Origin: Sphingobacterium psychroaquaticum
GTDB taxonomy: Bacteria; Bacteroidota; Bacteroidia; Sphingobacteriales; Sphingobacteriaceae
NCBI RefSeq assembly: GCF_900177625.1
Contig: NZ_FXAU01000005.1
Span: 1 to 64,000 of the forward strand
DNA: 64,000 bases
Reading direction: 5' to 3'
Shown here: positions 15,655 to 24,384 of the stretch, in pieces
Numbering within the stretch: the first letter of the stretch is position 1
Layout of the letters: each line of letters begins with the position of its first letter
Program-made: the position numbers and the translations under genes
Notes under the pieces: model-generated
Told to the model about the DNA's origin: nothing
Seen by the model: only the letters and a program-made list of their open reading frames with translations
Database searches by the model: none

Positions 15655-16776
15655 TTAAATATTATTTAACATAACAGGCATCACCAACATCAAAACATCC
15701 TCGTTTTCTTCCTTAATTGCCGGAATTAAAAGGCCTGCTCTATTTGGTGTACTCATTTCAATCACAACCTCCGAAGAATCTAAATTATTCAGCATCTCTA
15801 CCAAAAACTTAGCGTTAAATCCAATCTCCATATCCTGACCTTCAAACTGACAACTCAACCGTTCGTGTGCTTCGTTAGAGAAGTCCAGATCTTCCGCCGA
15901 AATATGTAATTCACTTCCAGAAATCTTCAACCGCACTTGGTGTGTTGTTTTGTTTGCGAAGATTACCACGCGACGAAGTGTATTTAAAAAAAGAAGTCTA
16001 TCAACCGTCAATTTATTCGGGTTAACTTGCGGAATAACGGCTTCATAATCGGGATAACGCTCATCGATCAAACGACAGATTAAATGAATATTTCCAAACT
16101 TGAAAAAAGCATTTGTGTTGTTGTACTCGATGGAAACGCTGCTATCATCTGATGGCAAGGACGACTTCAACAAGTTAAGCGCTTTTTTAGGTAGGATCAA
16201 AGACGTTGGTTTATCCGATCCAATATCCGTTCTGCGGTATCTTACCAATTTATGGGCATCGGTTGCTACAAACGTAACCGACTGTTCTGCCAACTGAACC
16301 AATACACCTGACATCGCTGGTCTTAGCTCGTCGTTACTAACGGCAAAAATCGTCTTATTGATTGCTTCCGATAATACAGATGTGCCTATACTAACGGTCG
16401 ACCCATTATCTACCACCGGTATCTTCGGGAAATCGTCTGCATTTTCGCCACTTAATTTGTATTTACCATCTCCGGCACTAATTTCTATTGCTAAGGTTTT
16501 GGTATCAACCGAGAAAGCAACGGGTTGATCAGGAAGAGTTTTTAGTGTCTCGATTAAAATTTTCGAAGGCATGGCCACTCGTCCTTCTTCTTTCGCTTCA
16601 ATTTGTAAGGAGGTTACCATACTCGTCTGAAGGTCTGTTGCCGAGATGGTCAACAAATTATCTTTGATCTCGAATAAGAAATTCTCTAGAATCGGGAGTA
16701 CAGTACTGCTGCTTGAAGCGCCGCTAATTGCCTGTAATTGTTTTAATAAAATTGACGTGGATACAATAAATCTCAT
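15655..16776 (-). CDS. dnaN: DNA polymerase III beta sliding clamp
   Basis: This 373-residue protein begins MRFIVSTSILLKQLQ, the usual clamp start. It contains three repeated clamp domains of about 120 residues each and ends ...DVLMLVMPVMLNN, a variant of the MPMRL clamp tail. It forms the ring that tethers polymerase to DNA. The frame is open a further 10 codons upstream, but that stretch lacks family similarity. It is back to back with holB and about 5.8 kb from dnaA, not adjacent as in many bacteria. The candidate origin is 20 kb to the right. Confidence 0.97.
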   Translation of the reverse strand: MRFIVSTSILLKQLQAISGASSSSTVLPILENFLFEIKDNLLTISATDLQTSMVTSLQIEAKEEGRVAMPSKILIETLKTLPDQPVAFSVDTKTLAIEISAGDGKYKLSGENADDFPKIPVVDNGSTVSIGTSVLSEAINKTIFAVSNDELRPAMSGVLVQLAEQSVTFVATDAHKLVRYRRTDIGSDKPTSLILPKKALNLLKSSLPSDDSSVSIEYNNTNAFFKFGNIHLICRLIDERYPDYEAVIPQVNPNKLTVDRLLFLNTLRRVVIFANKTTHQVRLKISGSELHISAEDLDFSNEAHERLSCQFEGQDMEIGFNAKFLVEMLNNLDSSEVVIEMSTPNRAGLLIPAIKEENEDVLMLVMPVMLNNI

Positions 16777-16876
16777 TTCCTGAATTTTATAGATTTTTAT
16801 ATGCAATATTACAGAAAAGAATCTACATTTTATAAACTGGAGGGCTGTTAATTCTTATCACAACTCAATTAATTCG

Positions 16877-16884
16877 TATGTTTG
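16877..16884 (+). promoter_or_regulatory. -7 element of the holB transcript
   Basis: TATGTTTG ends 12 bases before the ATG at 16897. The TTG at 16882 that opens the longer frame is part of this box. Confidence 0.5.
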
Positions 16885-16896
16885 TACAAATTAACT

Positions 16897-18039
16897 ATGC
16901 ACTTTAAAGAAATAATAGGCCATCAACAGGTCAAGGATCATCTTCTACAAACCGTTCAGGATAACCGCGTAAGCCATGCACAGCTTTTCTTGGGTCCGGA
17001 GGGGTCGGGAAGCCTCGCCCTTGCCTTAGCCTATGCGCAATATATCAACTGTGAGAATCCTTCGCCAACAGACAGTTGCGGACAGTGTAGCGCTTGCTTA
17101 AAGTACCAAAAACTTATCCATCCGGATCTTCATTTTTCTTATCCTTTCTTTGCTAGTGGCGAGAAAGATGTGGCAACAGTTTATGTTGAAGAATGGCGTA
17201 AAGCATTTCTGGAAAACCCCTATCTAGGCCTTACAAACTGGCGAAACCAATTAGACGCCGGTAATAAACAAGCAAATATAAATATCGCTGAAGCGCATGA
17301 CATCATCAAAAAACTAAGCCTCAAATCTTTCGAGGCGGAATACAAAGTTTTGATTATGTGGCTTCCCGAATATCTTGATGTACAAGGAAACGCTTTACTA
17401 AAGCTTATCGAAGAACCACCAGCCAAAACACTTTTTTTATTAGTGGCGGAAAATCAGGATAAAATACTCAATACCATTATATCGCGCACACAATTGGTTA
17501 AGATCTTTAAACTGGGGCATCAGGATGTCAAAAGCTTCCTCATCGCAGATAAAGGCCTTTCCGAAGAGCGTGCACATGAAATTGCCTTCATCGCAGACGG
17601 CAATATTCAAACGGCTATAGATTTACTTGAAGAAGACACGAATCCATACTTCAATTTATTGATTAATTGGCTCCGTTTCGTTGTTACAGATGCGGGCTTA
17701 CAACTGATTAAAACCAGTGAAGAAGACCTCTCAAAATTAGGCCGTGAAAATCAAAAAAATTTCCTAATTTATGCCATCAATATGTTGCGCCAAATTGTGC
17801 TCTTACAACAAGGGCTTCACGATTTGGTCCTCATACAGGGACAAGAATTAGACTTTGTCAAGAAGTTTAGTGACAATTTTCAGCTGGAGCAGCTGGAGGC
17901 AGCCATCGAACTCTTGGAAAAGACACATTATAAAGTAGAACGCAACGCTAATCCTAAAATATTATTTTTAGATTTATCTTTGCAATTAGTATTAATATTT
18001 AAGTACAAAACGATCCCGCAAGGGACTCAATATATATAA
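16897..18039 (+). CDS. holB: DNA polymerase III delta-prime subunit (clamp loader)
   Basis: The 380-residue AAA+ protein starts MHFKEIIGHQQVKDHL, typical of delta-prime. It has a degenerate P-loop (GPEGSGSLALALA, lacking the usual GKT), as expected for this non-hydrolysing subunit. A zinc-binding cysteine cluster (CENPSPTDSCGQCSACLKY) follows, then SRTQLVKI near residue 195. It opens the clamp-loader ring that loads DnaN, encoded back to back. It is 10 bases upstream of the RicT-like gene. Confidence 0.93.
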   Translation: MHFKEIIGHQQVKDHLLQTVQDNRVSHAQLFLGPEGSGSLALALAYAQYINCENPSPTDSCGQCSACLKYQKLIHPDLHFSYPFFASGEKDVATVYVEEWRKAFLENPYLGLTNWRNQLDAGNKQANINIAEAHDIIKKLSLKSFEAEYKVLIMWLPEYLDVQGNALLKLIEEPPAKTLFLLVAENQDKILNTIISRTQLVKIFKLGHQDVKSFLIADKGLSEERAHEIAFIADGNIQTAIDLLEEDTNPYFNLLINWLRFVVTDAGLQLIKTSEEDLSKLGRENQKNFLIYAINMLRQIVLLQQGLHDLVLIQGQELDFVKKFSDNFQLEQLEAAIELLEKTHYKVERNANPKILFLDLSLQLVLIFKYKTIPQGTQYI

Positions 18040-18049
18040 CGAAAAAAAT

Positions 18050-19423
18050 ATGGGATGTGGCAGTTGCTCGTCCGGAGGAGGTTGTGGTAGCAATACCGTA
18101 GGAACAACACCTGCAGGATGCCAGAATAATGGCTCATGCATGACCAGCGGATGTAATAAATTAGATGTATACGATTGGCTTTCCGATATGGATTTGCCTT
18201 CAAATTATAAACCATTCAACATTGTAGAGATTCGCTTCAAAGGCTCTCGTAAAGATTTTTATATCAATACAGACAACCTATACTTGGAGATGGGCGAAAT
18301 GGTGGCTGTTGAACCTTCTACAGGAGGGTATGACATTGGCCACGTATCGCTTACCGGAGAGTTGGTTCGCTTACAACTGAAGAAAAATAATGTAGACCCG
18401 GAGAGTGTTCTCAAGAAAGTTTATCGCAAAGCAAGCGAGTCTGATGTTGTCAAATTTAATGCAGCAAAAGATTTAGAATGGGAAACGATGCACCGTGCCA
18501 GGAATTTGGCTTTGGAGCTCGGTTTATCCATGAAGATATCGGATGTCGATTATCAAGGTGATAAAACAAAGGCGACTTTCTACTATACTGCTGAAGGGCG
18601 TGTAGATTTTCGGGAGTTGATCAAACGGATGGCCGAAGCATTCCGGATTCGTATTGAAATGCGACAGATCGGGATGCGCCAAGAAGCGAGCCGCTTGGGC
18701 GGTATTGGTTCATGCGGGCGCGAACTTTGTTGTTCCACGTGGCTGACCGACTTTAAGACGGTTTCTACTTCCGCTGCACGTTATCAAAACTTATCGCTCA
18801 ATACACTTAAATTAGCTGGACAATGTGGTAAGCTCAAATGTTGTCTCAACTTCGAGTTGGATAGCTATATGGATGCATTGAAAAATATACCAAACAATGT
18901 GGATCGTATCGAGACCGAGAGCGGTGTCGCGTATCTACAGAAAACGGATATTTTCAAAAAAATCATGTGGTATTCGTTTCCTGGTGCCGAAAATTGGATT
19001 CCTTTGGAAGTAACGACAGTTAAGGAATATTCCGAGATGAATAGAAACGGCAAAAAGCCGGCCCAGCTGTTCACGACCATCGAGATCGAAGAAGTACAAA
19101 AGCCTATTTCACACGATTACGAAAATGTGGTAGGACAGGATTCTTTGACCCGCCTAGACGATAAAAACAAGAAGAAGAAACGTAAGAAATCGACAAAAGG
19201 ACGTAAGGATACTCCTGCCGGAGCAACTGAAAATAAAAAACCGGCACCGGTAAAAGCAGAAACAACTAAGAGCGAAAAAGCTCCTGTAAATACGGGTGGT
19301 GCTCCTGTTGCGAAAAATACAGAAGAAAAACAAAACGGCGAAAACAAACCGAAAAAACGCTTCAATCGCAATAAGAATAAAAATAAAGGAAAATCTACGG
19401 ACAATAATGGTCCCAAAAGTTAG
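18050..19423 (+). CDS. PSP1/RicT-like regulatory protein with cysteine-rich N-terminus
   Basis: The 457-residue protein has the PSP1 C-terminal domain region: GSCGRELCCSTWL and GQCGKLKCCLNFEL near residues 222-270, cysteines that in Bacillus RicT (YaaT) help hold Fe-S clusters. A second cysteine-rich stretch lies in the first 40 residues (MGCGSCSSGGGCGSN and on). The last 85 residues are a Lys/Pro/Asn-rich, probably disordered tail. RicT with RicA and RicF steers RNase Y cleavage in Bacillus; no RicA or RicF is here. It lies between holB and gldH, a common order in Bacteroidota. The exact function here is inferred. Confidence 0.88.
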   Translation: MGCGSCSSGGGCGSNTVGTTPAGCQNNGSCMTSGCNKLDVYDWLSDMDLPSNYKPFNIVEIRFKGSRKDFYINTDNLYLEMGEMVAVEPSTGGYDIGHVSLTGELVRLQLKKNNVDPESVLKKVYRKASESDVVKFNAAKDLEWETMHRARNLALELGLSMKISDVDYQGDKTKATFYYTAEGRVDFRELIKRMAEAFRIRIEMRQIGMRQEASRLGGIGSCGRELCCSTWLTDFKTVSTSAARYQNLSLNTLKLAGQCGKLKCCLNFELDSYMDALKNIPNNVDRIETESGVAYLQKTDIFKKIMWYSFPGAENWIPLEVTTVKEYSEMNRNGKKPAQLFTTIEIEEVQKPISHDYENVVGQDSLTRLDDKNKKKKRKKSTKGRKDTPAGATENKKPAPVKAETTKSEKAPVNTGGAPVAKNTEEKQNGENKPKKRFNRNKNKNKGKSTDNNGPKS

Positions 19424-19447
19424 GACATAAAACAAAGCAATTTCCGT

Positions 19448-19915
19448 ATGAGAAAGATCGTATTTACAGCATTTTCTTTTCTTCTACTTTTCGCTACCGC
19501 GTGTGAGCAGCAGAACTTTTATGAAGTAAATAAACCCATTCTTAACCGTTCGTGGGCATACAATAGTATGCCCACCTTCGATGTTAAGATTGATGACAAC
19601 AAAGCCCATTATGATGTTTACATCCATGTGCGTCATACGGGCGATTATAATTACTCCAACCTATTCTTTCTTCTCCATGAGAAAGGTCCAAAAGTACAGG
19701 ATACCGCCTATCGGTATGAAGTAAAATTTGCGGAACTTGATGGCCGTTGGATGGGTAAGAATGCAGGAAGCCTATATAGTAACGAAGTCTTGGTCAAAAA
19801 AGATTTTACCTTCCCGGATACCGGTCTATACCATTTTTCCGTGGAACAGAACATGCGGGAAAATCCATTAAAACATATTGCTGACATAGGTATTAAGCTT
19901 ATTAAAAAGCCCTAA
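19448..19915 (+). CDS. gldH: Gliding motility lipoprotein GldH
   Basis: This 155-residue protein has a lipoprotein signal peptide with the lipobox ending in Cys19 (LFATAC) and matches the GldH pattern: QNFYEVNKPI, then beta-rich sequence and a C-terminal GLYHFSVEQNMRENPL. GldH is a lipoprotein needed for gliding in Flavobacterium, and it is also present in many non-gliding Bacteroidota. It begins 24 bases after the RicT-like gene and shares a TAATG junction with lpxK, so it belongs to the same transcript. No other gld genes occur in the window. Confidence 0.88.
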   Translation: MRKIVFTAFSFLLLFATACEQQNFYEVNKPILNRSWAYNSMPTFDVKIDDNKAHYDVYIHVRHTGDYNYSNLFFLLHEKGPKVQDTAYRYEVKFAELDGRWMGKNAGSLYSNEVLVKKDFTFPDTGLYHFSVEQNMRENPLKHIADIGIKLIKKP

Positions 19916-20952
19916 TGCTTATGAAGATCCTACGCTGGTTCTTACTCCCTATTACCCTCTTATATACCGTAATCATTTGGTTCAGAAATCGCTTATATGA
20001 CTATGGTATACTCAAAAGTACAAGCTACAATCTTCCAGTAATCGTTATTGGCAACCTTGCCGTTGGAGGTACAGGAAAAAGCCCCATGACAGAATATGTT
20101 CTTCGTCTCGTAAAGGACAAATATCGTGTTGCTGTCCTCAGTCGCGGCTATGGCCGTCGGACCAAAGGTTTTTACTATGTCGAATCTACATCTGATGCGC
20201 GTGATGTTGGGGATGAACCGTTACAAATTAAACGTAAGTTTCCAGATAATACCGTTGCTGTCTCAGAAAATCGATGTATAGGTGTTGAAAAACTAAAGGA
20301 TAAACATGATGCCATACTTTTAGACGATGCCTTCCAACATCGTAAATTAACCCCAAGCTTCTCCATTCTTCTTTTCGATTATCAATCGCTGCAGGAACCT
20401 ATTTTAAGCCTTCCTACAGGTAATTTCAGGGATCTCTTACAGGAAAGTCGACGAGCAGACGTTATCGTCGTCACAAAAAGCCCAGAGGTCATACATAGTG
20501 AGGAAAGATTTGCTATCGAAACCCGTTTCTTAAAATATACAAAAGCACCTGTTTTTTTCTCACGGATAGCTTATCAATCCATCATCGACAAAAACCAGCA
20601 GTTCTTTGATACAAGTCTATTACAAGATACGGCTGTTCTCCTATTAACCGGAATAGCCAACCCTATACCTTTATATGCGTATCTGAAACCACGTTGTCTA
20701 CAAATGGAGCATATCTCCTTTCCAGATCACCACGCCTTTACGGATACGGATATTAATCGTGTTGTTCGTACTTTTAATAACATCCTGAATTCGAAGAAAA
20801 TCATATTGACAACAGAGAAAGATATGCAACGACTACCACAGTCCTTCGTCCTCGCATATCCTATTTATTATATCCCCATTACACAAGAAATTGCTTTTAA
20901 CCAAAGCGATGTATTTAATACGCTTATCCTCCGATCTTTCGTAACAGACTGA
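19915..20952 (+). CDS. lpxK: Tetraacyldisaccharide 4'-kinase
   Basis: This 345-residue inner-membrane enzyme phosphorylates the lipid A disaccharide at the 4' position. An N-terminal membrane helix (residues about 5-22) precedes the P-loop VGGTGKSP near residues 49-56. DDAFQHRKL and the TTEKDMQRLP segment are LpxK signatures. The start codon overlaps the gldH stop by one base; a Met two codons later is an alternative. The gene ends the holB-ricT-gldH-lpxK unit. Confidence 0.96.
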   Translation: MLMKILRWFLLPITLLYTVIIWFRNRLYDYGILKSTSYNLPVIVIGNLAVGGTGKSPMTEYVLRLVKDKYRVAVLSRGYGRRTKGFYYVESTSDARDVGDEPLQIKRKFPDNTVAVSENRCIGVEKLKDKHDAILLDDAFQHRKLTPSFSILLFDYQSLQEPILSLPTGNFRDLLQESRRADVIVVTKSPEVIHSEERFAIETRFLKYTKAPVFFSRIAYQSIIDKNQQFFDTSLLQDTAVLLLTGIANPIPLYAYLKPRCLQMEHISFPDHHAFTDTDINRVVRTFNNILNSKKIILTTEKDMQRLPQSFVLAYPIYYIPITQEIAFNQSDVFNTLILRSFVTD

Positions 20953-21060
20953 AGTGTTAATTAGTATAAATTGATGTTAATATACACTAAATAACACAAT
21001 GACTATGAAATACTTACGTTTATATAACATAGATTTGTATAAACATAAATAGTATTGATT

Positions 21061-21447
21061 ATGAGAAATTTCAAAATCTTAGCTACGATCTTATTCCTAG
21101 GGATTAGCATCAGCTATGCGCAACAAAGACCTGCTGGAGGAATGCGTGATATAACGCCTGCCACGCGCGCCAAGAACACCGTAGAAAGGTTACACAAAGA
21201 ATTAAACCTGAGTCAGAGCCAGCAAGACTCTATCTACAATTACACATTACGACAAGCCGAACAACAAAAAAATCGATTTGATCGTTCTAAAGAAAATAAA
21301 GATCGCGAAGCAATGCGAAAAGAAATGCAGGCTTATCGTGCAGAACATGAAGCGAAAATCAAATCGTTTCTTACTAACGAACAGAAAGAAAAGTATGATA
21401 AGCTAGAGAAACCAGGGGAACGTCGTCGTCCAGAAGCTCGCCAGTAA
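21061..21447 (+). CDS. Small secreted Spy/LTxxQ-like protein
   Basis: This 128-residue protein has a signal peptide (about 1-20, ending SYAQ) and a very charged, helical mature part. Two LTxxQ-like turns, LNLSQSQQDSI and LTNEQKEKYDKL, suggest a Spy/CpxP-type periplasmic helical fold. It could be a chaperone or stress-response protein; function is not established. The frame opens at TTG 21055 but ATG 21061 is preferred. A strong terminator follows. The next gene (21766) has the same architecture and may be a diverged paralogue. Confidence 0.75.
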   Translation: MRNFKILATILFLGISISYAQQRPAGGMRDITPATRAKNTVERLHKELNLSQSQQDSIYNYTLRQAEQQKNRFDRSKENKDREAMRKEMQAYRAEHEAKIKSFLTNEQKEKYDKLEKPGERRRPEARQ

Positions 21448-21485
21448 GATCTTTATTGAGCTTATAAAAAAGTAAACACGCTATA

Positions 21486-21521
21486 GGGAGGTCCTGTCTA
21501 ACACACAGGACCTCCCTTTCT
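21486..21521 (+). terminator. Strong terminator after the first Spy-like gene
   Basis: GGGAGGTCCTGT (21486-21497) pairs perfectly with ACAGGACCTCCC (21505-21516), followed by a T-rich run. Confidence 0.88.
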
Positions 21522-21682
21522 TGTATCAAGTCTCTTCTAATTGTATCAATAGGCTAAAAAACAGAATAAATAAACAATACAATATTAACAACCTTAAAAT
21601 CAGTTATTTAACAATAAAAACAAACAGATTTATAGAAAATCATTCTGTTAAGGAATGTTAAAATGTAACATACTTGATACAA
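21521..21682. promoter_or_regulatory. TTGTATCAA repeats in the intergenic region before 21766
   Basis: The 318-base gap before the next gene is AT-rich and non-coding. It holds TTGTATCAA at 21521-21529 and 21541-21549, exactly 20 bases apart, and an inverted copy TTGATACAA at 21674-21682. The spacing of two helical turns suggests a regulator-binding site, but chance is possible. No clear -7 box was found before 21766. Confidence 0.35.
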
Positions 21683-21765
21683 TAAAAACAATAAACTGAT
21701 CTATTTCAGAGTTATTAGTGTAAAGAATTTATTACAAAAAGGTTTAACATTTAAAATTCAAAGTC

Positions 21766-22170
21766 ATGAAAAAATTATTTTTAACAGGAATCAGTTTATT
21801 ATTTGCCGCTACTTTAACATTTGCACAAGAAGTAAAACCTGAAGAAAAAGCAAAACAGGAAACCGTTACGTTGACTGAAAAATTAACATTGACCGAAGAT
21901 CAACAAAAAACCGTGTTTGATTTGGTACTCCAAGGCGAAACAGCAAAAGCAACATTACGTGCTGATGCAACCCTTTCTCCTGAAGCTTGTGTAGAAGCTT
22001 TAACTAAAGTACAAGCTAATGTAGATACACAAGTAGCAGAGAAGCTTTCTGACGAACAAAGAGAGATCTTTGCAAAGATTGTATCTGAAAGACCAAAAGA
22101 AGAGGCTCCAGCAGCTCCAGCACAAACTGAAGAACAGGAACAACAACAAGAAGAATCTTCTACATTGTAA
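21766..22170 (+). CDS. Small secreted Spy/LTxxQ-like protein with acidic Gln-rich tail
   Basis: This 134-residue protein has a clear signal peptide (1-20, ending TFAQ) and a helical mature part with LTLTEDQQKTVFDLV and LSDEQREIFAKI, the same two-motif plan as the gene at 21061. The tail is Ala/Pro/Glu/Gln rich and likely disordered. It is probably periplasmic. No catalytic motif is visible. A long AT-rich upstream region and its own terminator point to separate regulation. Confidence 0.75.
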   Translation: MKKLFLTGISLLFAATLTFAQEVKPEEKAKQETVTLTEKLTLTEDQQKTVFDLVLQGETAKATLRADATLSPEACVEALTKVQANVDTQVAEKLSDEQREIFAKIVSERPKEEAPAAPAQTEEQEQQQEESSTL

Positions 22171-22219
22171 ATTTGATAAAAATATCATCTACCCGTAGGA
22201 ACATTTAGTAAGTAAAATC

Positions 22220-22250
22220 GGCGGAATCAGCATTTGATTCCGCCTTTTTT
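22220..22250 (+). terminator. Terminator after the second Spy-like gene
   Basis: GGCGGAATCA (22220-22229) pairs perfectly with TGATTCCGCC (22235-22244), followed by six T. Confidence 0.9.
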
Positions 22251-22289
22251 ATGCCTTAGGTTTTCTATGTTAATTCAACCCGGCCTGCG

Positions 22290-22457
22290 GTAGGCAAGCT
22301 TGAAGCTCGTACCTTTTACCTTCCTACGAAAGGACACGAGCCAAAGGCTCGCGCCAGCAAGGAAATCAAGAGGGGCCTCCACGTTAGTTCGAGCTTCAAG
22401 CTCGGACTTATCACTATTTACTATCTAAGAGCACACGAGCCGAAGGCTCGCGCGAGC
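22290..22457. repeat. Two REP-like doublets, family A
   Basis: The first doublet pairs AGCTTGAAGCTCG at about 22298-22309 with CGAGCCAAAGGCTCG inside 22334-22358. The second pairs GAGCTTCAAGCTCG (22391-22404) with CGAGCCGAAGGCTCG inside 22433-22457. Each head is itself palindromic and each second head ends GCTCGCGC(C/G)AGC, as at 874-895. They fill the 418-base gap before dnaA together with two terminators. No transposase gene is present. Confidence 0.75.
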
Positions 22458-22526
22458 AGGAAGGCAACAGGCAACTAGTGTGACTTTGTTCAAAAGGAAA
22501 CGAAGAAGATCCTGAATAGCAATAAA

Positions 22527-22556
22527 AAAGAGCGAAATCAATATGATTTCGCTCTT
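22527..22556 (-). terminator. Terminator after dnaA
   Basis: AAAGAGCGAAATCA (22527-22540) pairs perfectly with TGATTTCGCTCTTT (22543-22556) around a very short loop, with T residues following on the minus strand. Confidence 0.88.
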
Positions 22557-22589
22557 TACACATTCAAAAATTTAAGCAACAGCTGTTGC

Positions 22590-24017
22590 TTAAGAAGTCT
22601 TAAGTTTCTTTTGTATATCCTGTACGTAGGTTTTAAATTTTTTATCTGTCTCTATTAAGTCTTCTACTGTTTGACACGCATAGATAACTGTGGAGTGATC
22701 CCTTCCGCCAAAGAAGTTCCCAATAGATTTTAAAGACGATTTCGTGTGGTTCTTTGCAAGATACATGGATATCTGACGTGCTTGAACGATTTCTCTTTTG
22801 CGCACCTTAGATTTAACCATCTCGACAGGAACTTCAAAATATTCACAAACCAATTTCTGTATATATTCCATCGATATCTCTTTGTGTGTATTTTTCACAA
22901 AGTTCTTCAGCATGGACTTAGCCAGGTTCAAATCAATATCCTTCTTGTTCAAGGTCGATTGTGCCAATAAAGACACCATTGCCCCCTCTAATTCACGAAC
23001 GCTATTGTCGATTTGTGTCGCCACATACTCCACCACATTTTCGGGTAGTTCAATACCATCAGAATACATCTTCTTTTTAAGGATAGCCATTCTTGTTTCC
23101 AAATCTGGTGCTTGGATATCTGCCGATAAGCCCCATTTAAAACGACTAAGAAGGCGTTCTTCCAATCCTGATAAATCTTTAGGCGCTTTATCCGATGTTA
23201 AGATAATTTGTTTTCCAGACTGATGCAGGTGGTTAAAAATATGGAAAAAGATATCCTGTGTCTTTTCTTTTCCAGCGAAGTTGTGCACGTCGTCCATTAT
23301 GATCACATCCATCGCTTGATAGAAGTTCACAAAATCATTAATGGTGTTGTTCTTCAAAGAATCTACAAACTGCTGACAGAATTTCTCACAAGAAACATAG
23401 ATCACCAACTTATCCGATAGATTCTTTTTAATTTCATTACCTATTGCCTGCGCAAGGTGTGTCTTTCCCAATCCTACATCACCATAAATCATCAACGGGT
23501 TGAACGATGTCCCTCCGGGCTTATTTGCTACAGCAAAACCTGCAGATCGCGCTAACCTGTTACATTCTCCTTCAATAAAGTTTTCAAATGTATAATGATG
23601 GTTCAACTGTGGATCTACTTGCAACTTCTTCAACCCAGGAATCACAAATGGATTCTTGATATTTTTATTTAATGCTACAGGTACAGGGATCGACTGTTTT
23701 TTTCCTTCTGCACCATTTCCGTTAGATGGAATATTAGTAGTATATGGTGTATTTGCTGATGATTTATCGACAATGATATTATACTCTAAACGCCCTTGTT
23801 CACCTAAAAATTTCTTTATCGTTTTACGTAATATTCCAACATAATGTTCTTCAAGCCATTCGTAAAAGAAAACTGAAGGTACCTGAATAGTTAAAACGCT
23901 TCCATTAAGACCGACTGCTTTTACTGGCTCAAACCAGGTCTTGAAACTCTGCGCCGGTATATTGTCTTTGATTATCTGCAGACAGCTATTCCAAACACTT
24001 GTACACGTTTTTTCCAT
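22590..24017 (-). CDS. dnaA: Chromosomal replication initiator DnaA
   Basis: The 475-residue protein has the four DnaA parts: N-terminal DnaB-interaction domain starting MEKTCTSVWNSC, a variable linker, the AAA+ core (P-loop GDVGLGKTH, Walker B VIIMDDVH), and the C-terminal helix-turn-helix with GRDHSTVIYAC, which reads DnaA boxes. The open frame extends 13 codons upstream, but MEKTC matches the usual family start. It is transcribed alone between strong terminators. No DnaA-box cluster surrounds it; the box cluster is 13 kb away at 36763-37095. Confidence 0.98.
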   Translation of the reverse strand: MEKTCTSVWNSCLQIIKDNIPAQSFKTWFEPVKAVGLNGSVLTIQVPSVFFYEWLEEHYVGILRKTIKKFLGEQGRLEYNIIVDKSSANTPYTTNIPSNGNGAEGKKQSIPVPVALNKNIKNPFVIPGLKKLQVDPQLNHHYTFENFIEGECNRLARSAGFAVANKPGGTSFNPLMIYGDVGLGKTHLAQAIGNEIKKNLSDKLVIYVSCEKFCQQFVDSLKNNTINDFVNFYQAMDVIIMDDVHNFAGKEKTQDIFFHIFNHLHQSGKQIILTSDKAPKDLSGLEERLLSRFKWGLSADIQAPDLETRMAILKKKMYSDGIELPENVVEYVATQIDNSVRELEGAMVSLLAQSTLNKKDIDLNLAKSMLKNFVKNTHKEISMEYIQKLVCEYFEVPVEMVKSKVRKREIVQARQISMYLAKNHTKSSLKSIGNFFGGRDHSTVIYACQTVEDLIETDKKFKTYVQDIQKKLKTS

Positions 24018-24330
24018 TCCTAAATTGTTAATAACTTGAAAACCAATATTCGACAAAAAAATTGTTTATAACTTTCTCTCAAGACGAAGATGACAAAAAA
24101 TTCCGAGTTAAAAAACTAAAAAAACAAAAAAAACAAACAATACTATAAGTCAATTACTTAAGTGATTTTTTCGCTTTTTTTAGTCTCTAAAATTGCTTAT
24201 TTTATATTTTTTCAACATCCCTGTTTTTACAGGTTTTACAAAGCCTTGTTTTACTCGTTTCGGTCTTATCGGCGTATTGGTGTGGAAAACTATTCTTTAT
24301 TTCTTGCTTATAAATATACAGATAAAAAAC
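24018..24330. other. Gene-free AT-rich gap between dnaA and dxs
   Basis: This is about 310 bases of AT-rich sequence. It must hold the dnaA promoter on the minus strand, but I see no good TAnnTTTG match. No TTWTNCACA DnaA box was found. An open frame of 72 codons on the plus strand (24162-24380) has no recognisable features and runs into the dxs terminator, so it is not called. Confidence 0.6.
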
Positions 24331-24359
24331 AAAAAAGGGAAGGTTATTTAAACCTTCCC
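24331..24359 (-). terminator. Terminator after dxs
   Basis: GGGAAGGTT (24337-24345) pairs with AACCTTCCC (24351-24359). Reading leftward it is followed by a T6 tract. Confidence 0.85.
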
Positions 24360-24384
24360 TTAATTTTTTTTCGTCAATAGTTTT

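Noticed and set aside
24018..24330. Origin of replication next to dnaA
   Set aside because: No TTWTNCACA boxes were found in the gap, while a clear cluster exists at 36763-37095.
24162..24380. 72-codon plus-strand frame between dnaA and dxs
   Set aside because: It runs through the dxs terminator, has atypical composition and matches nothing recognisable.
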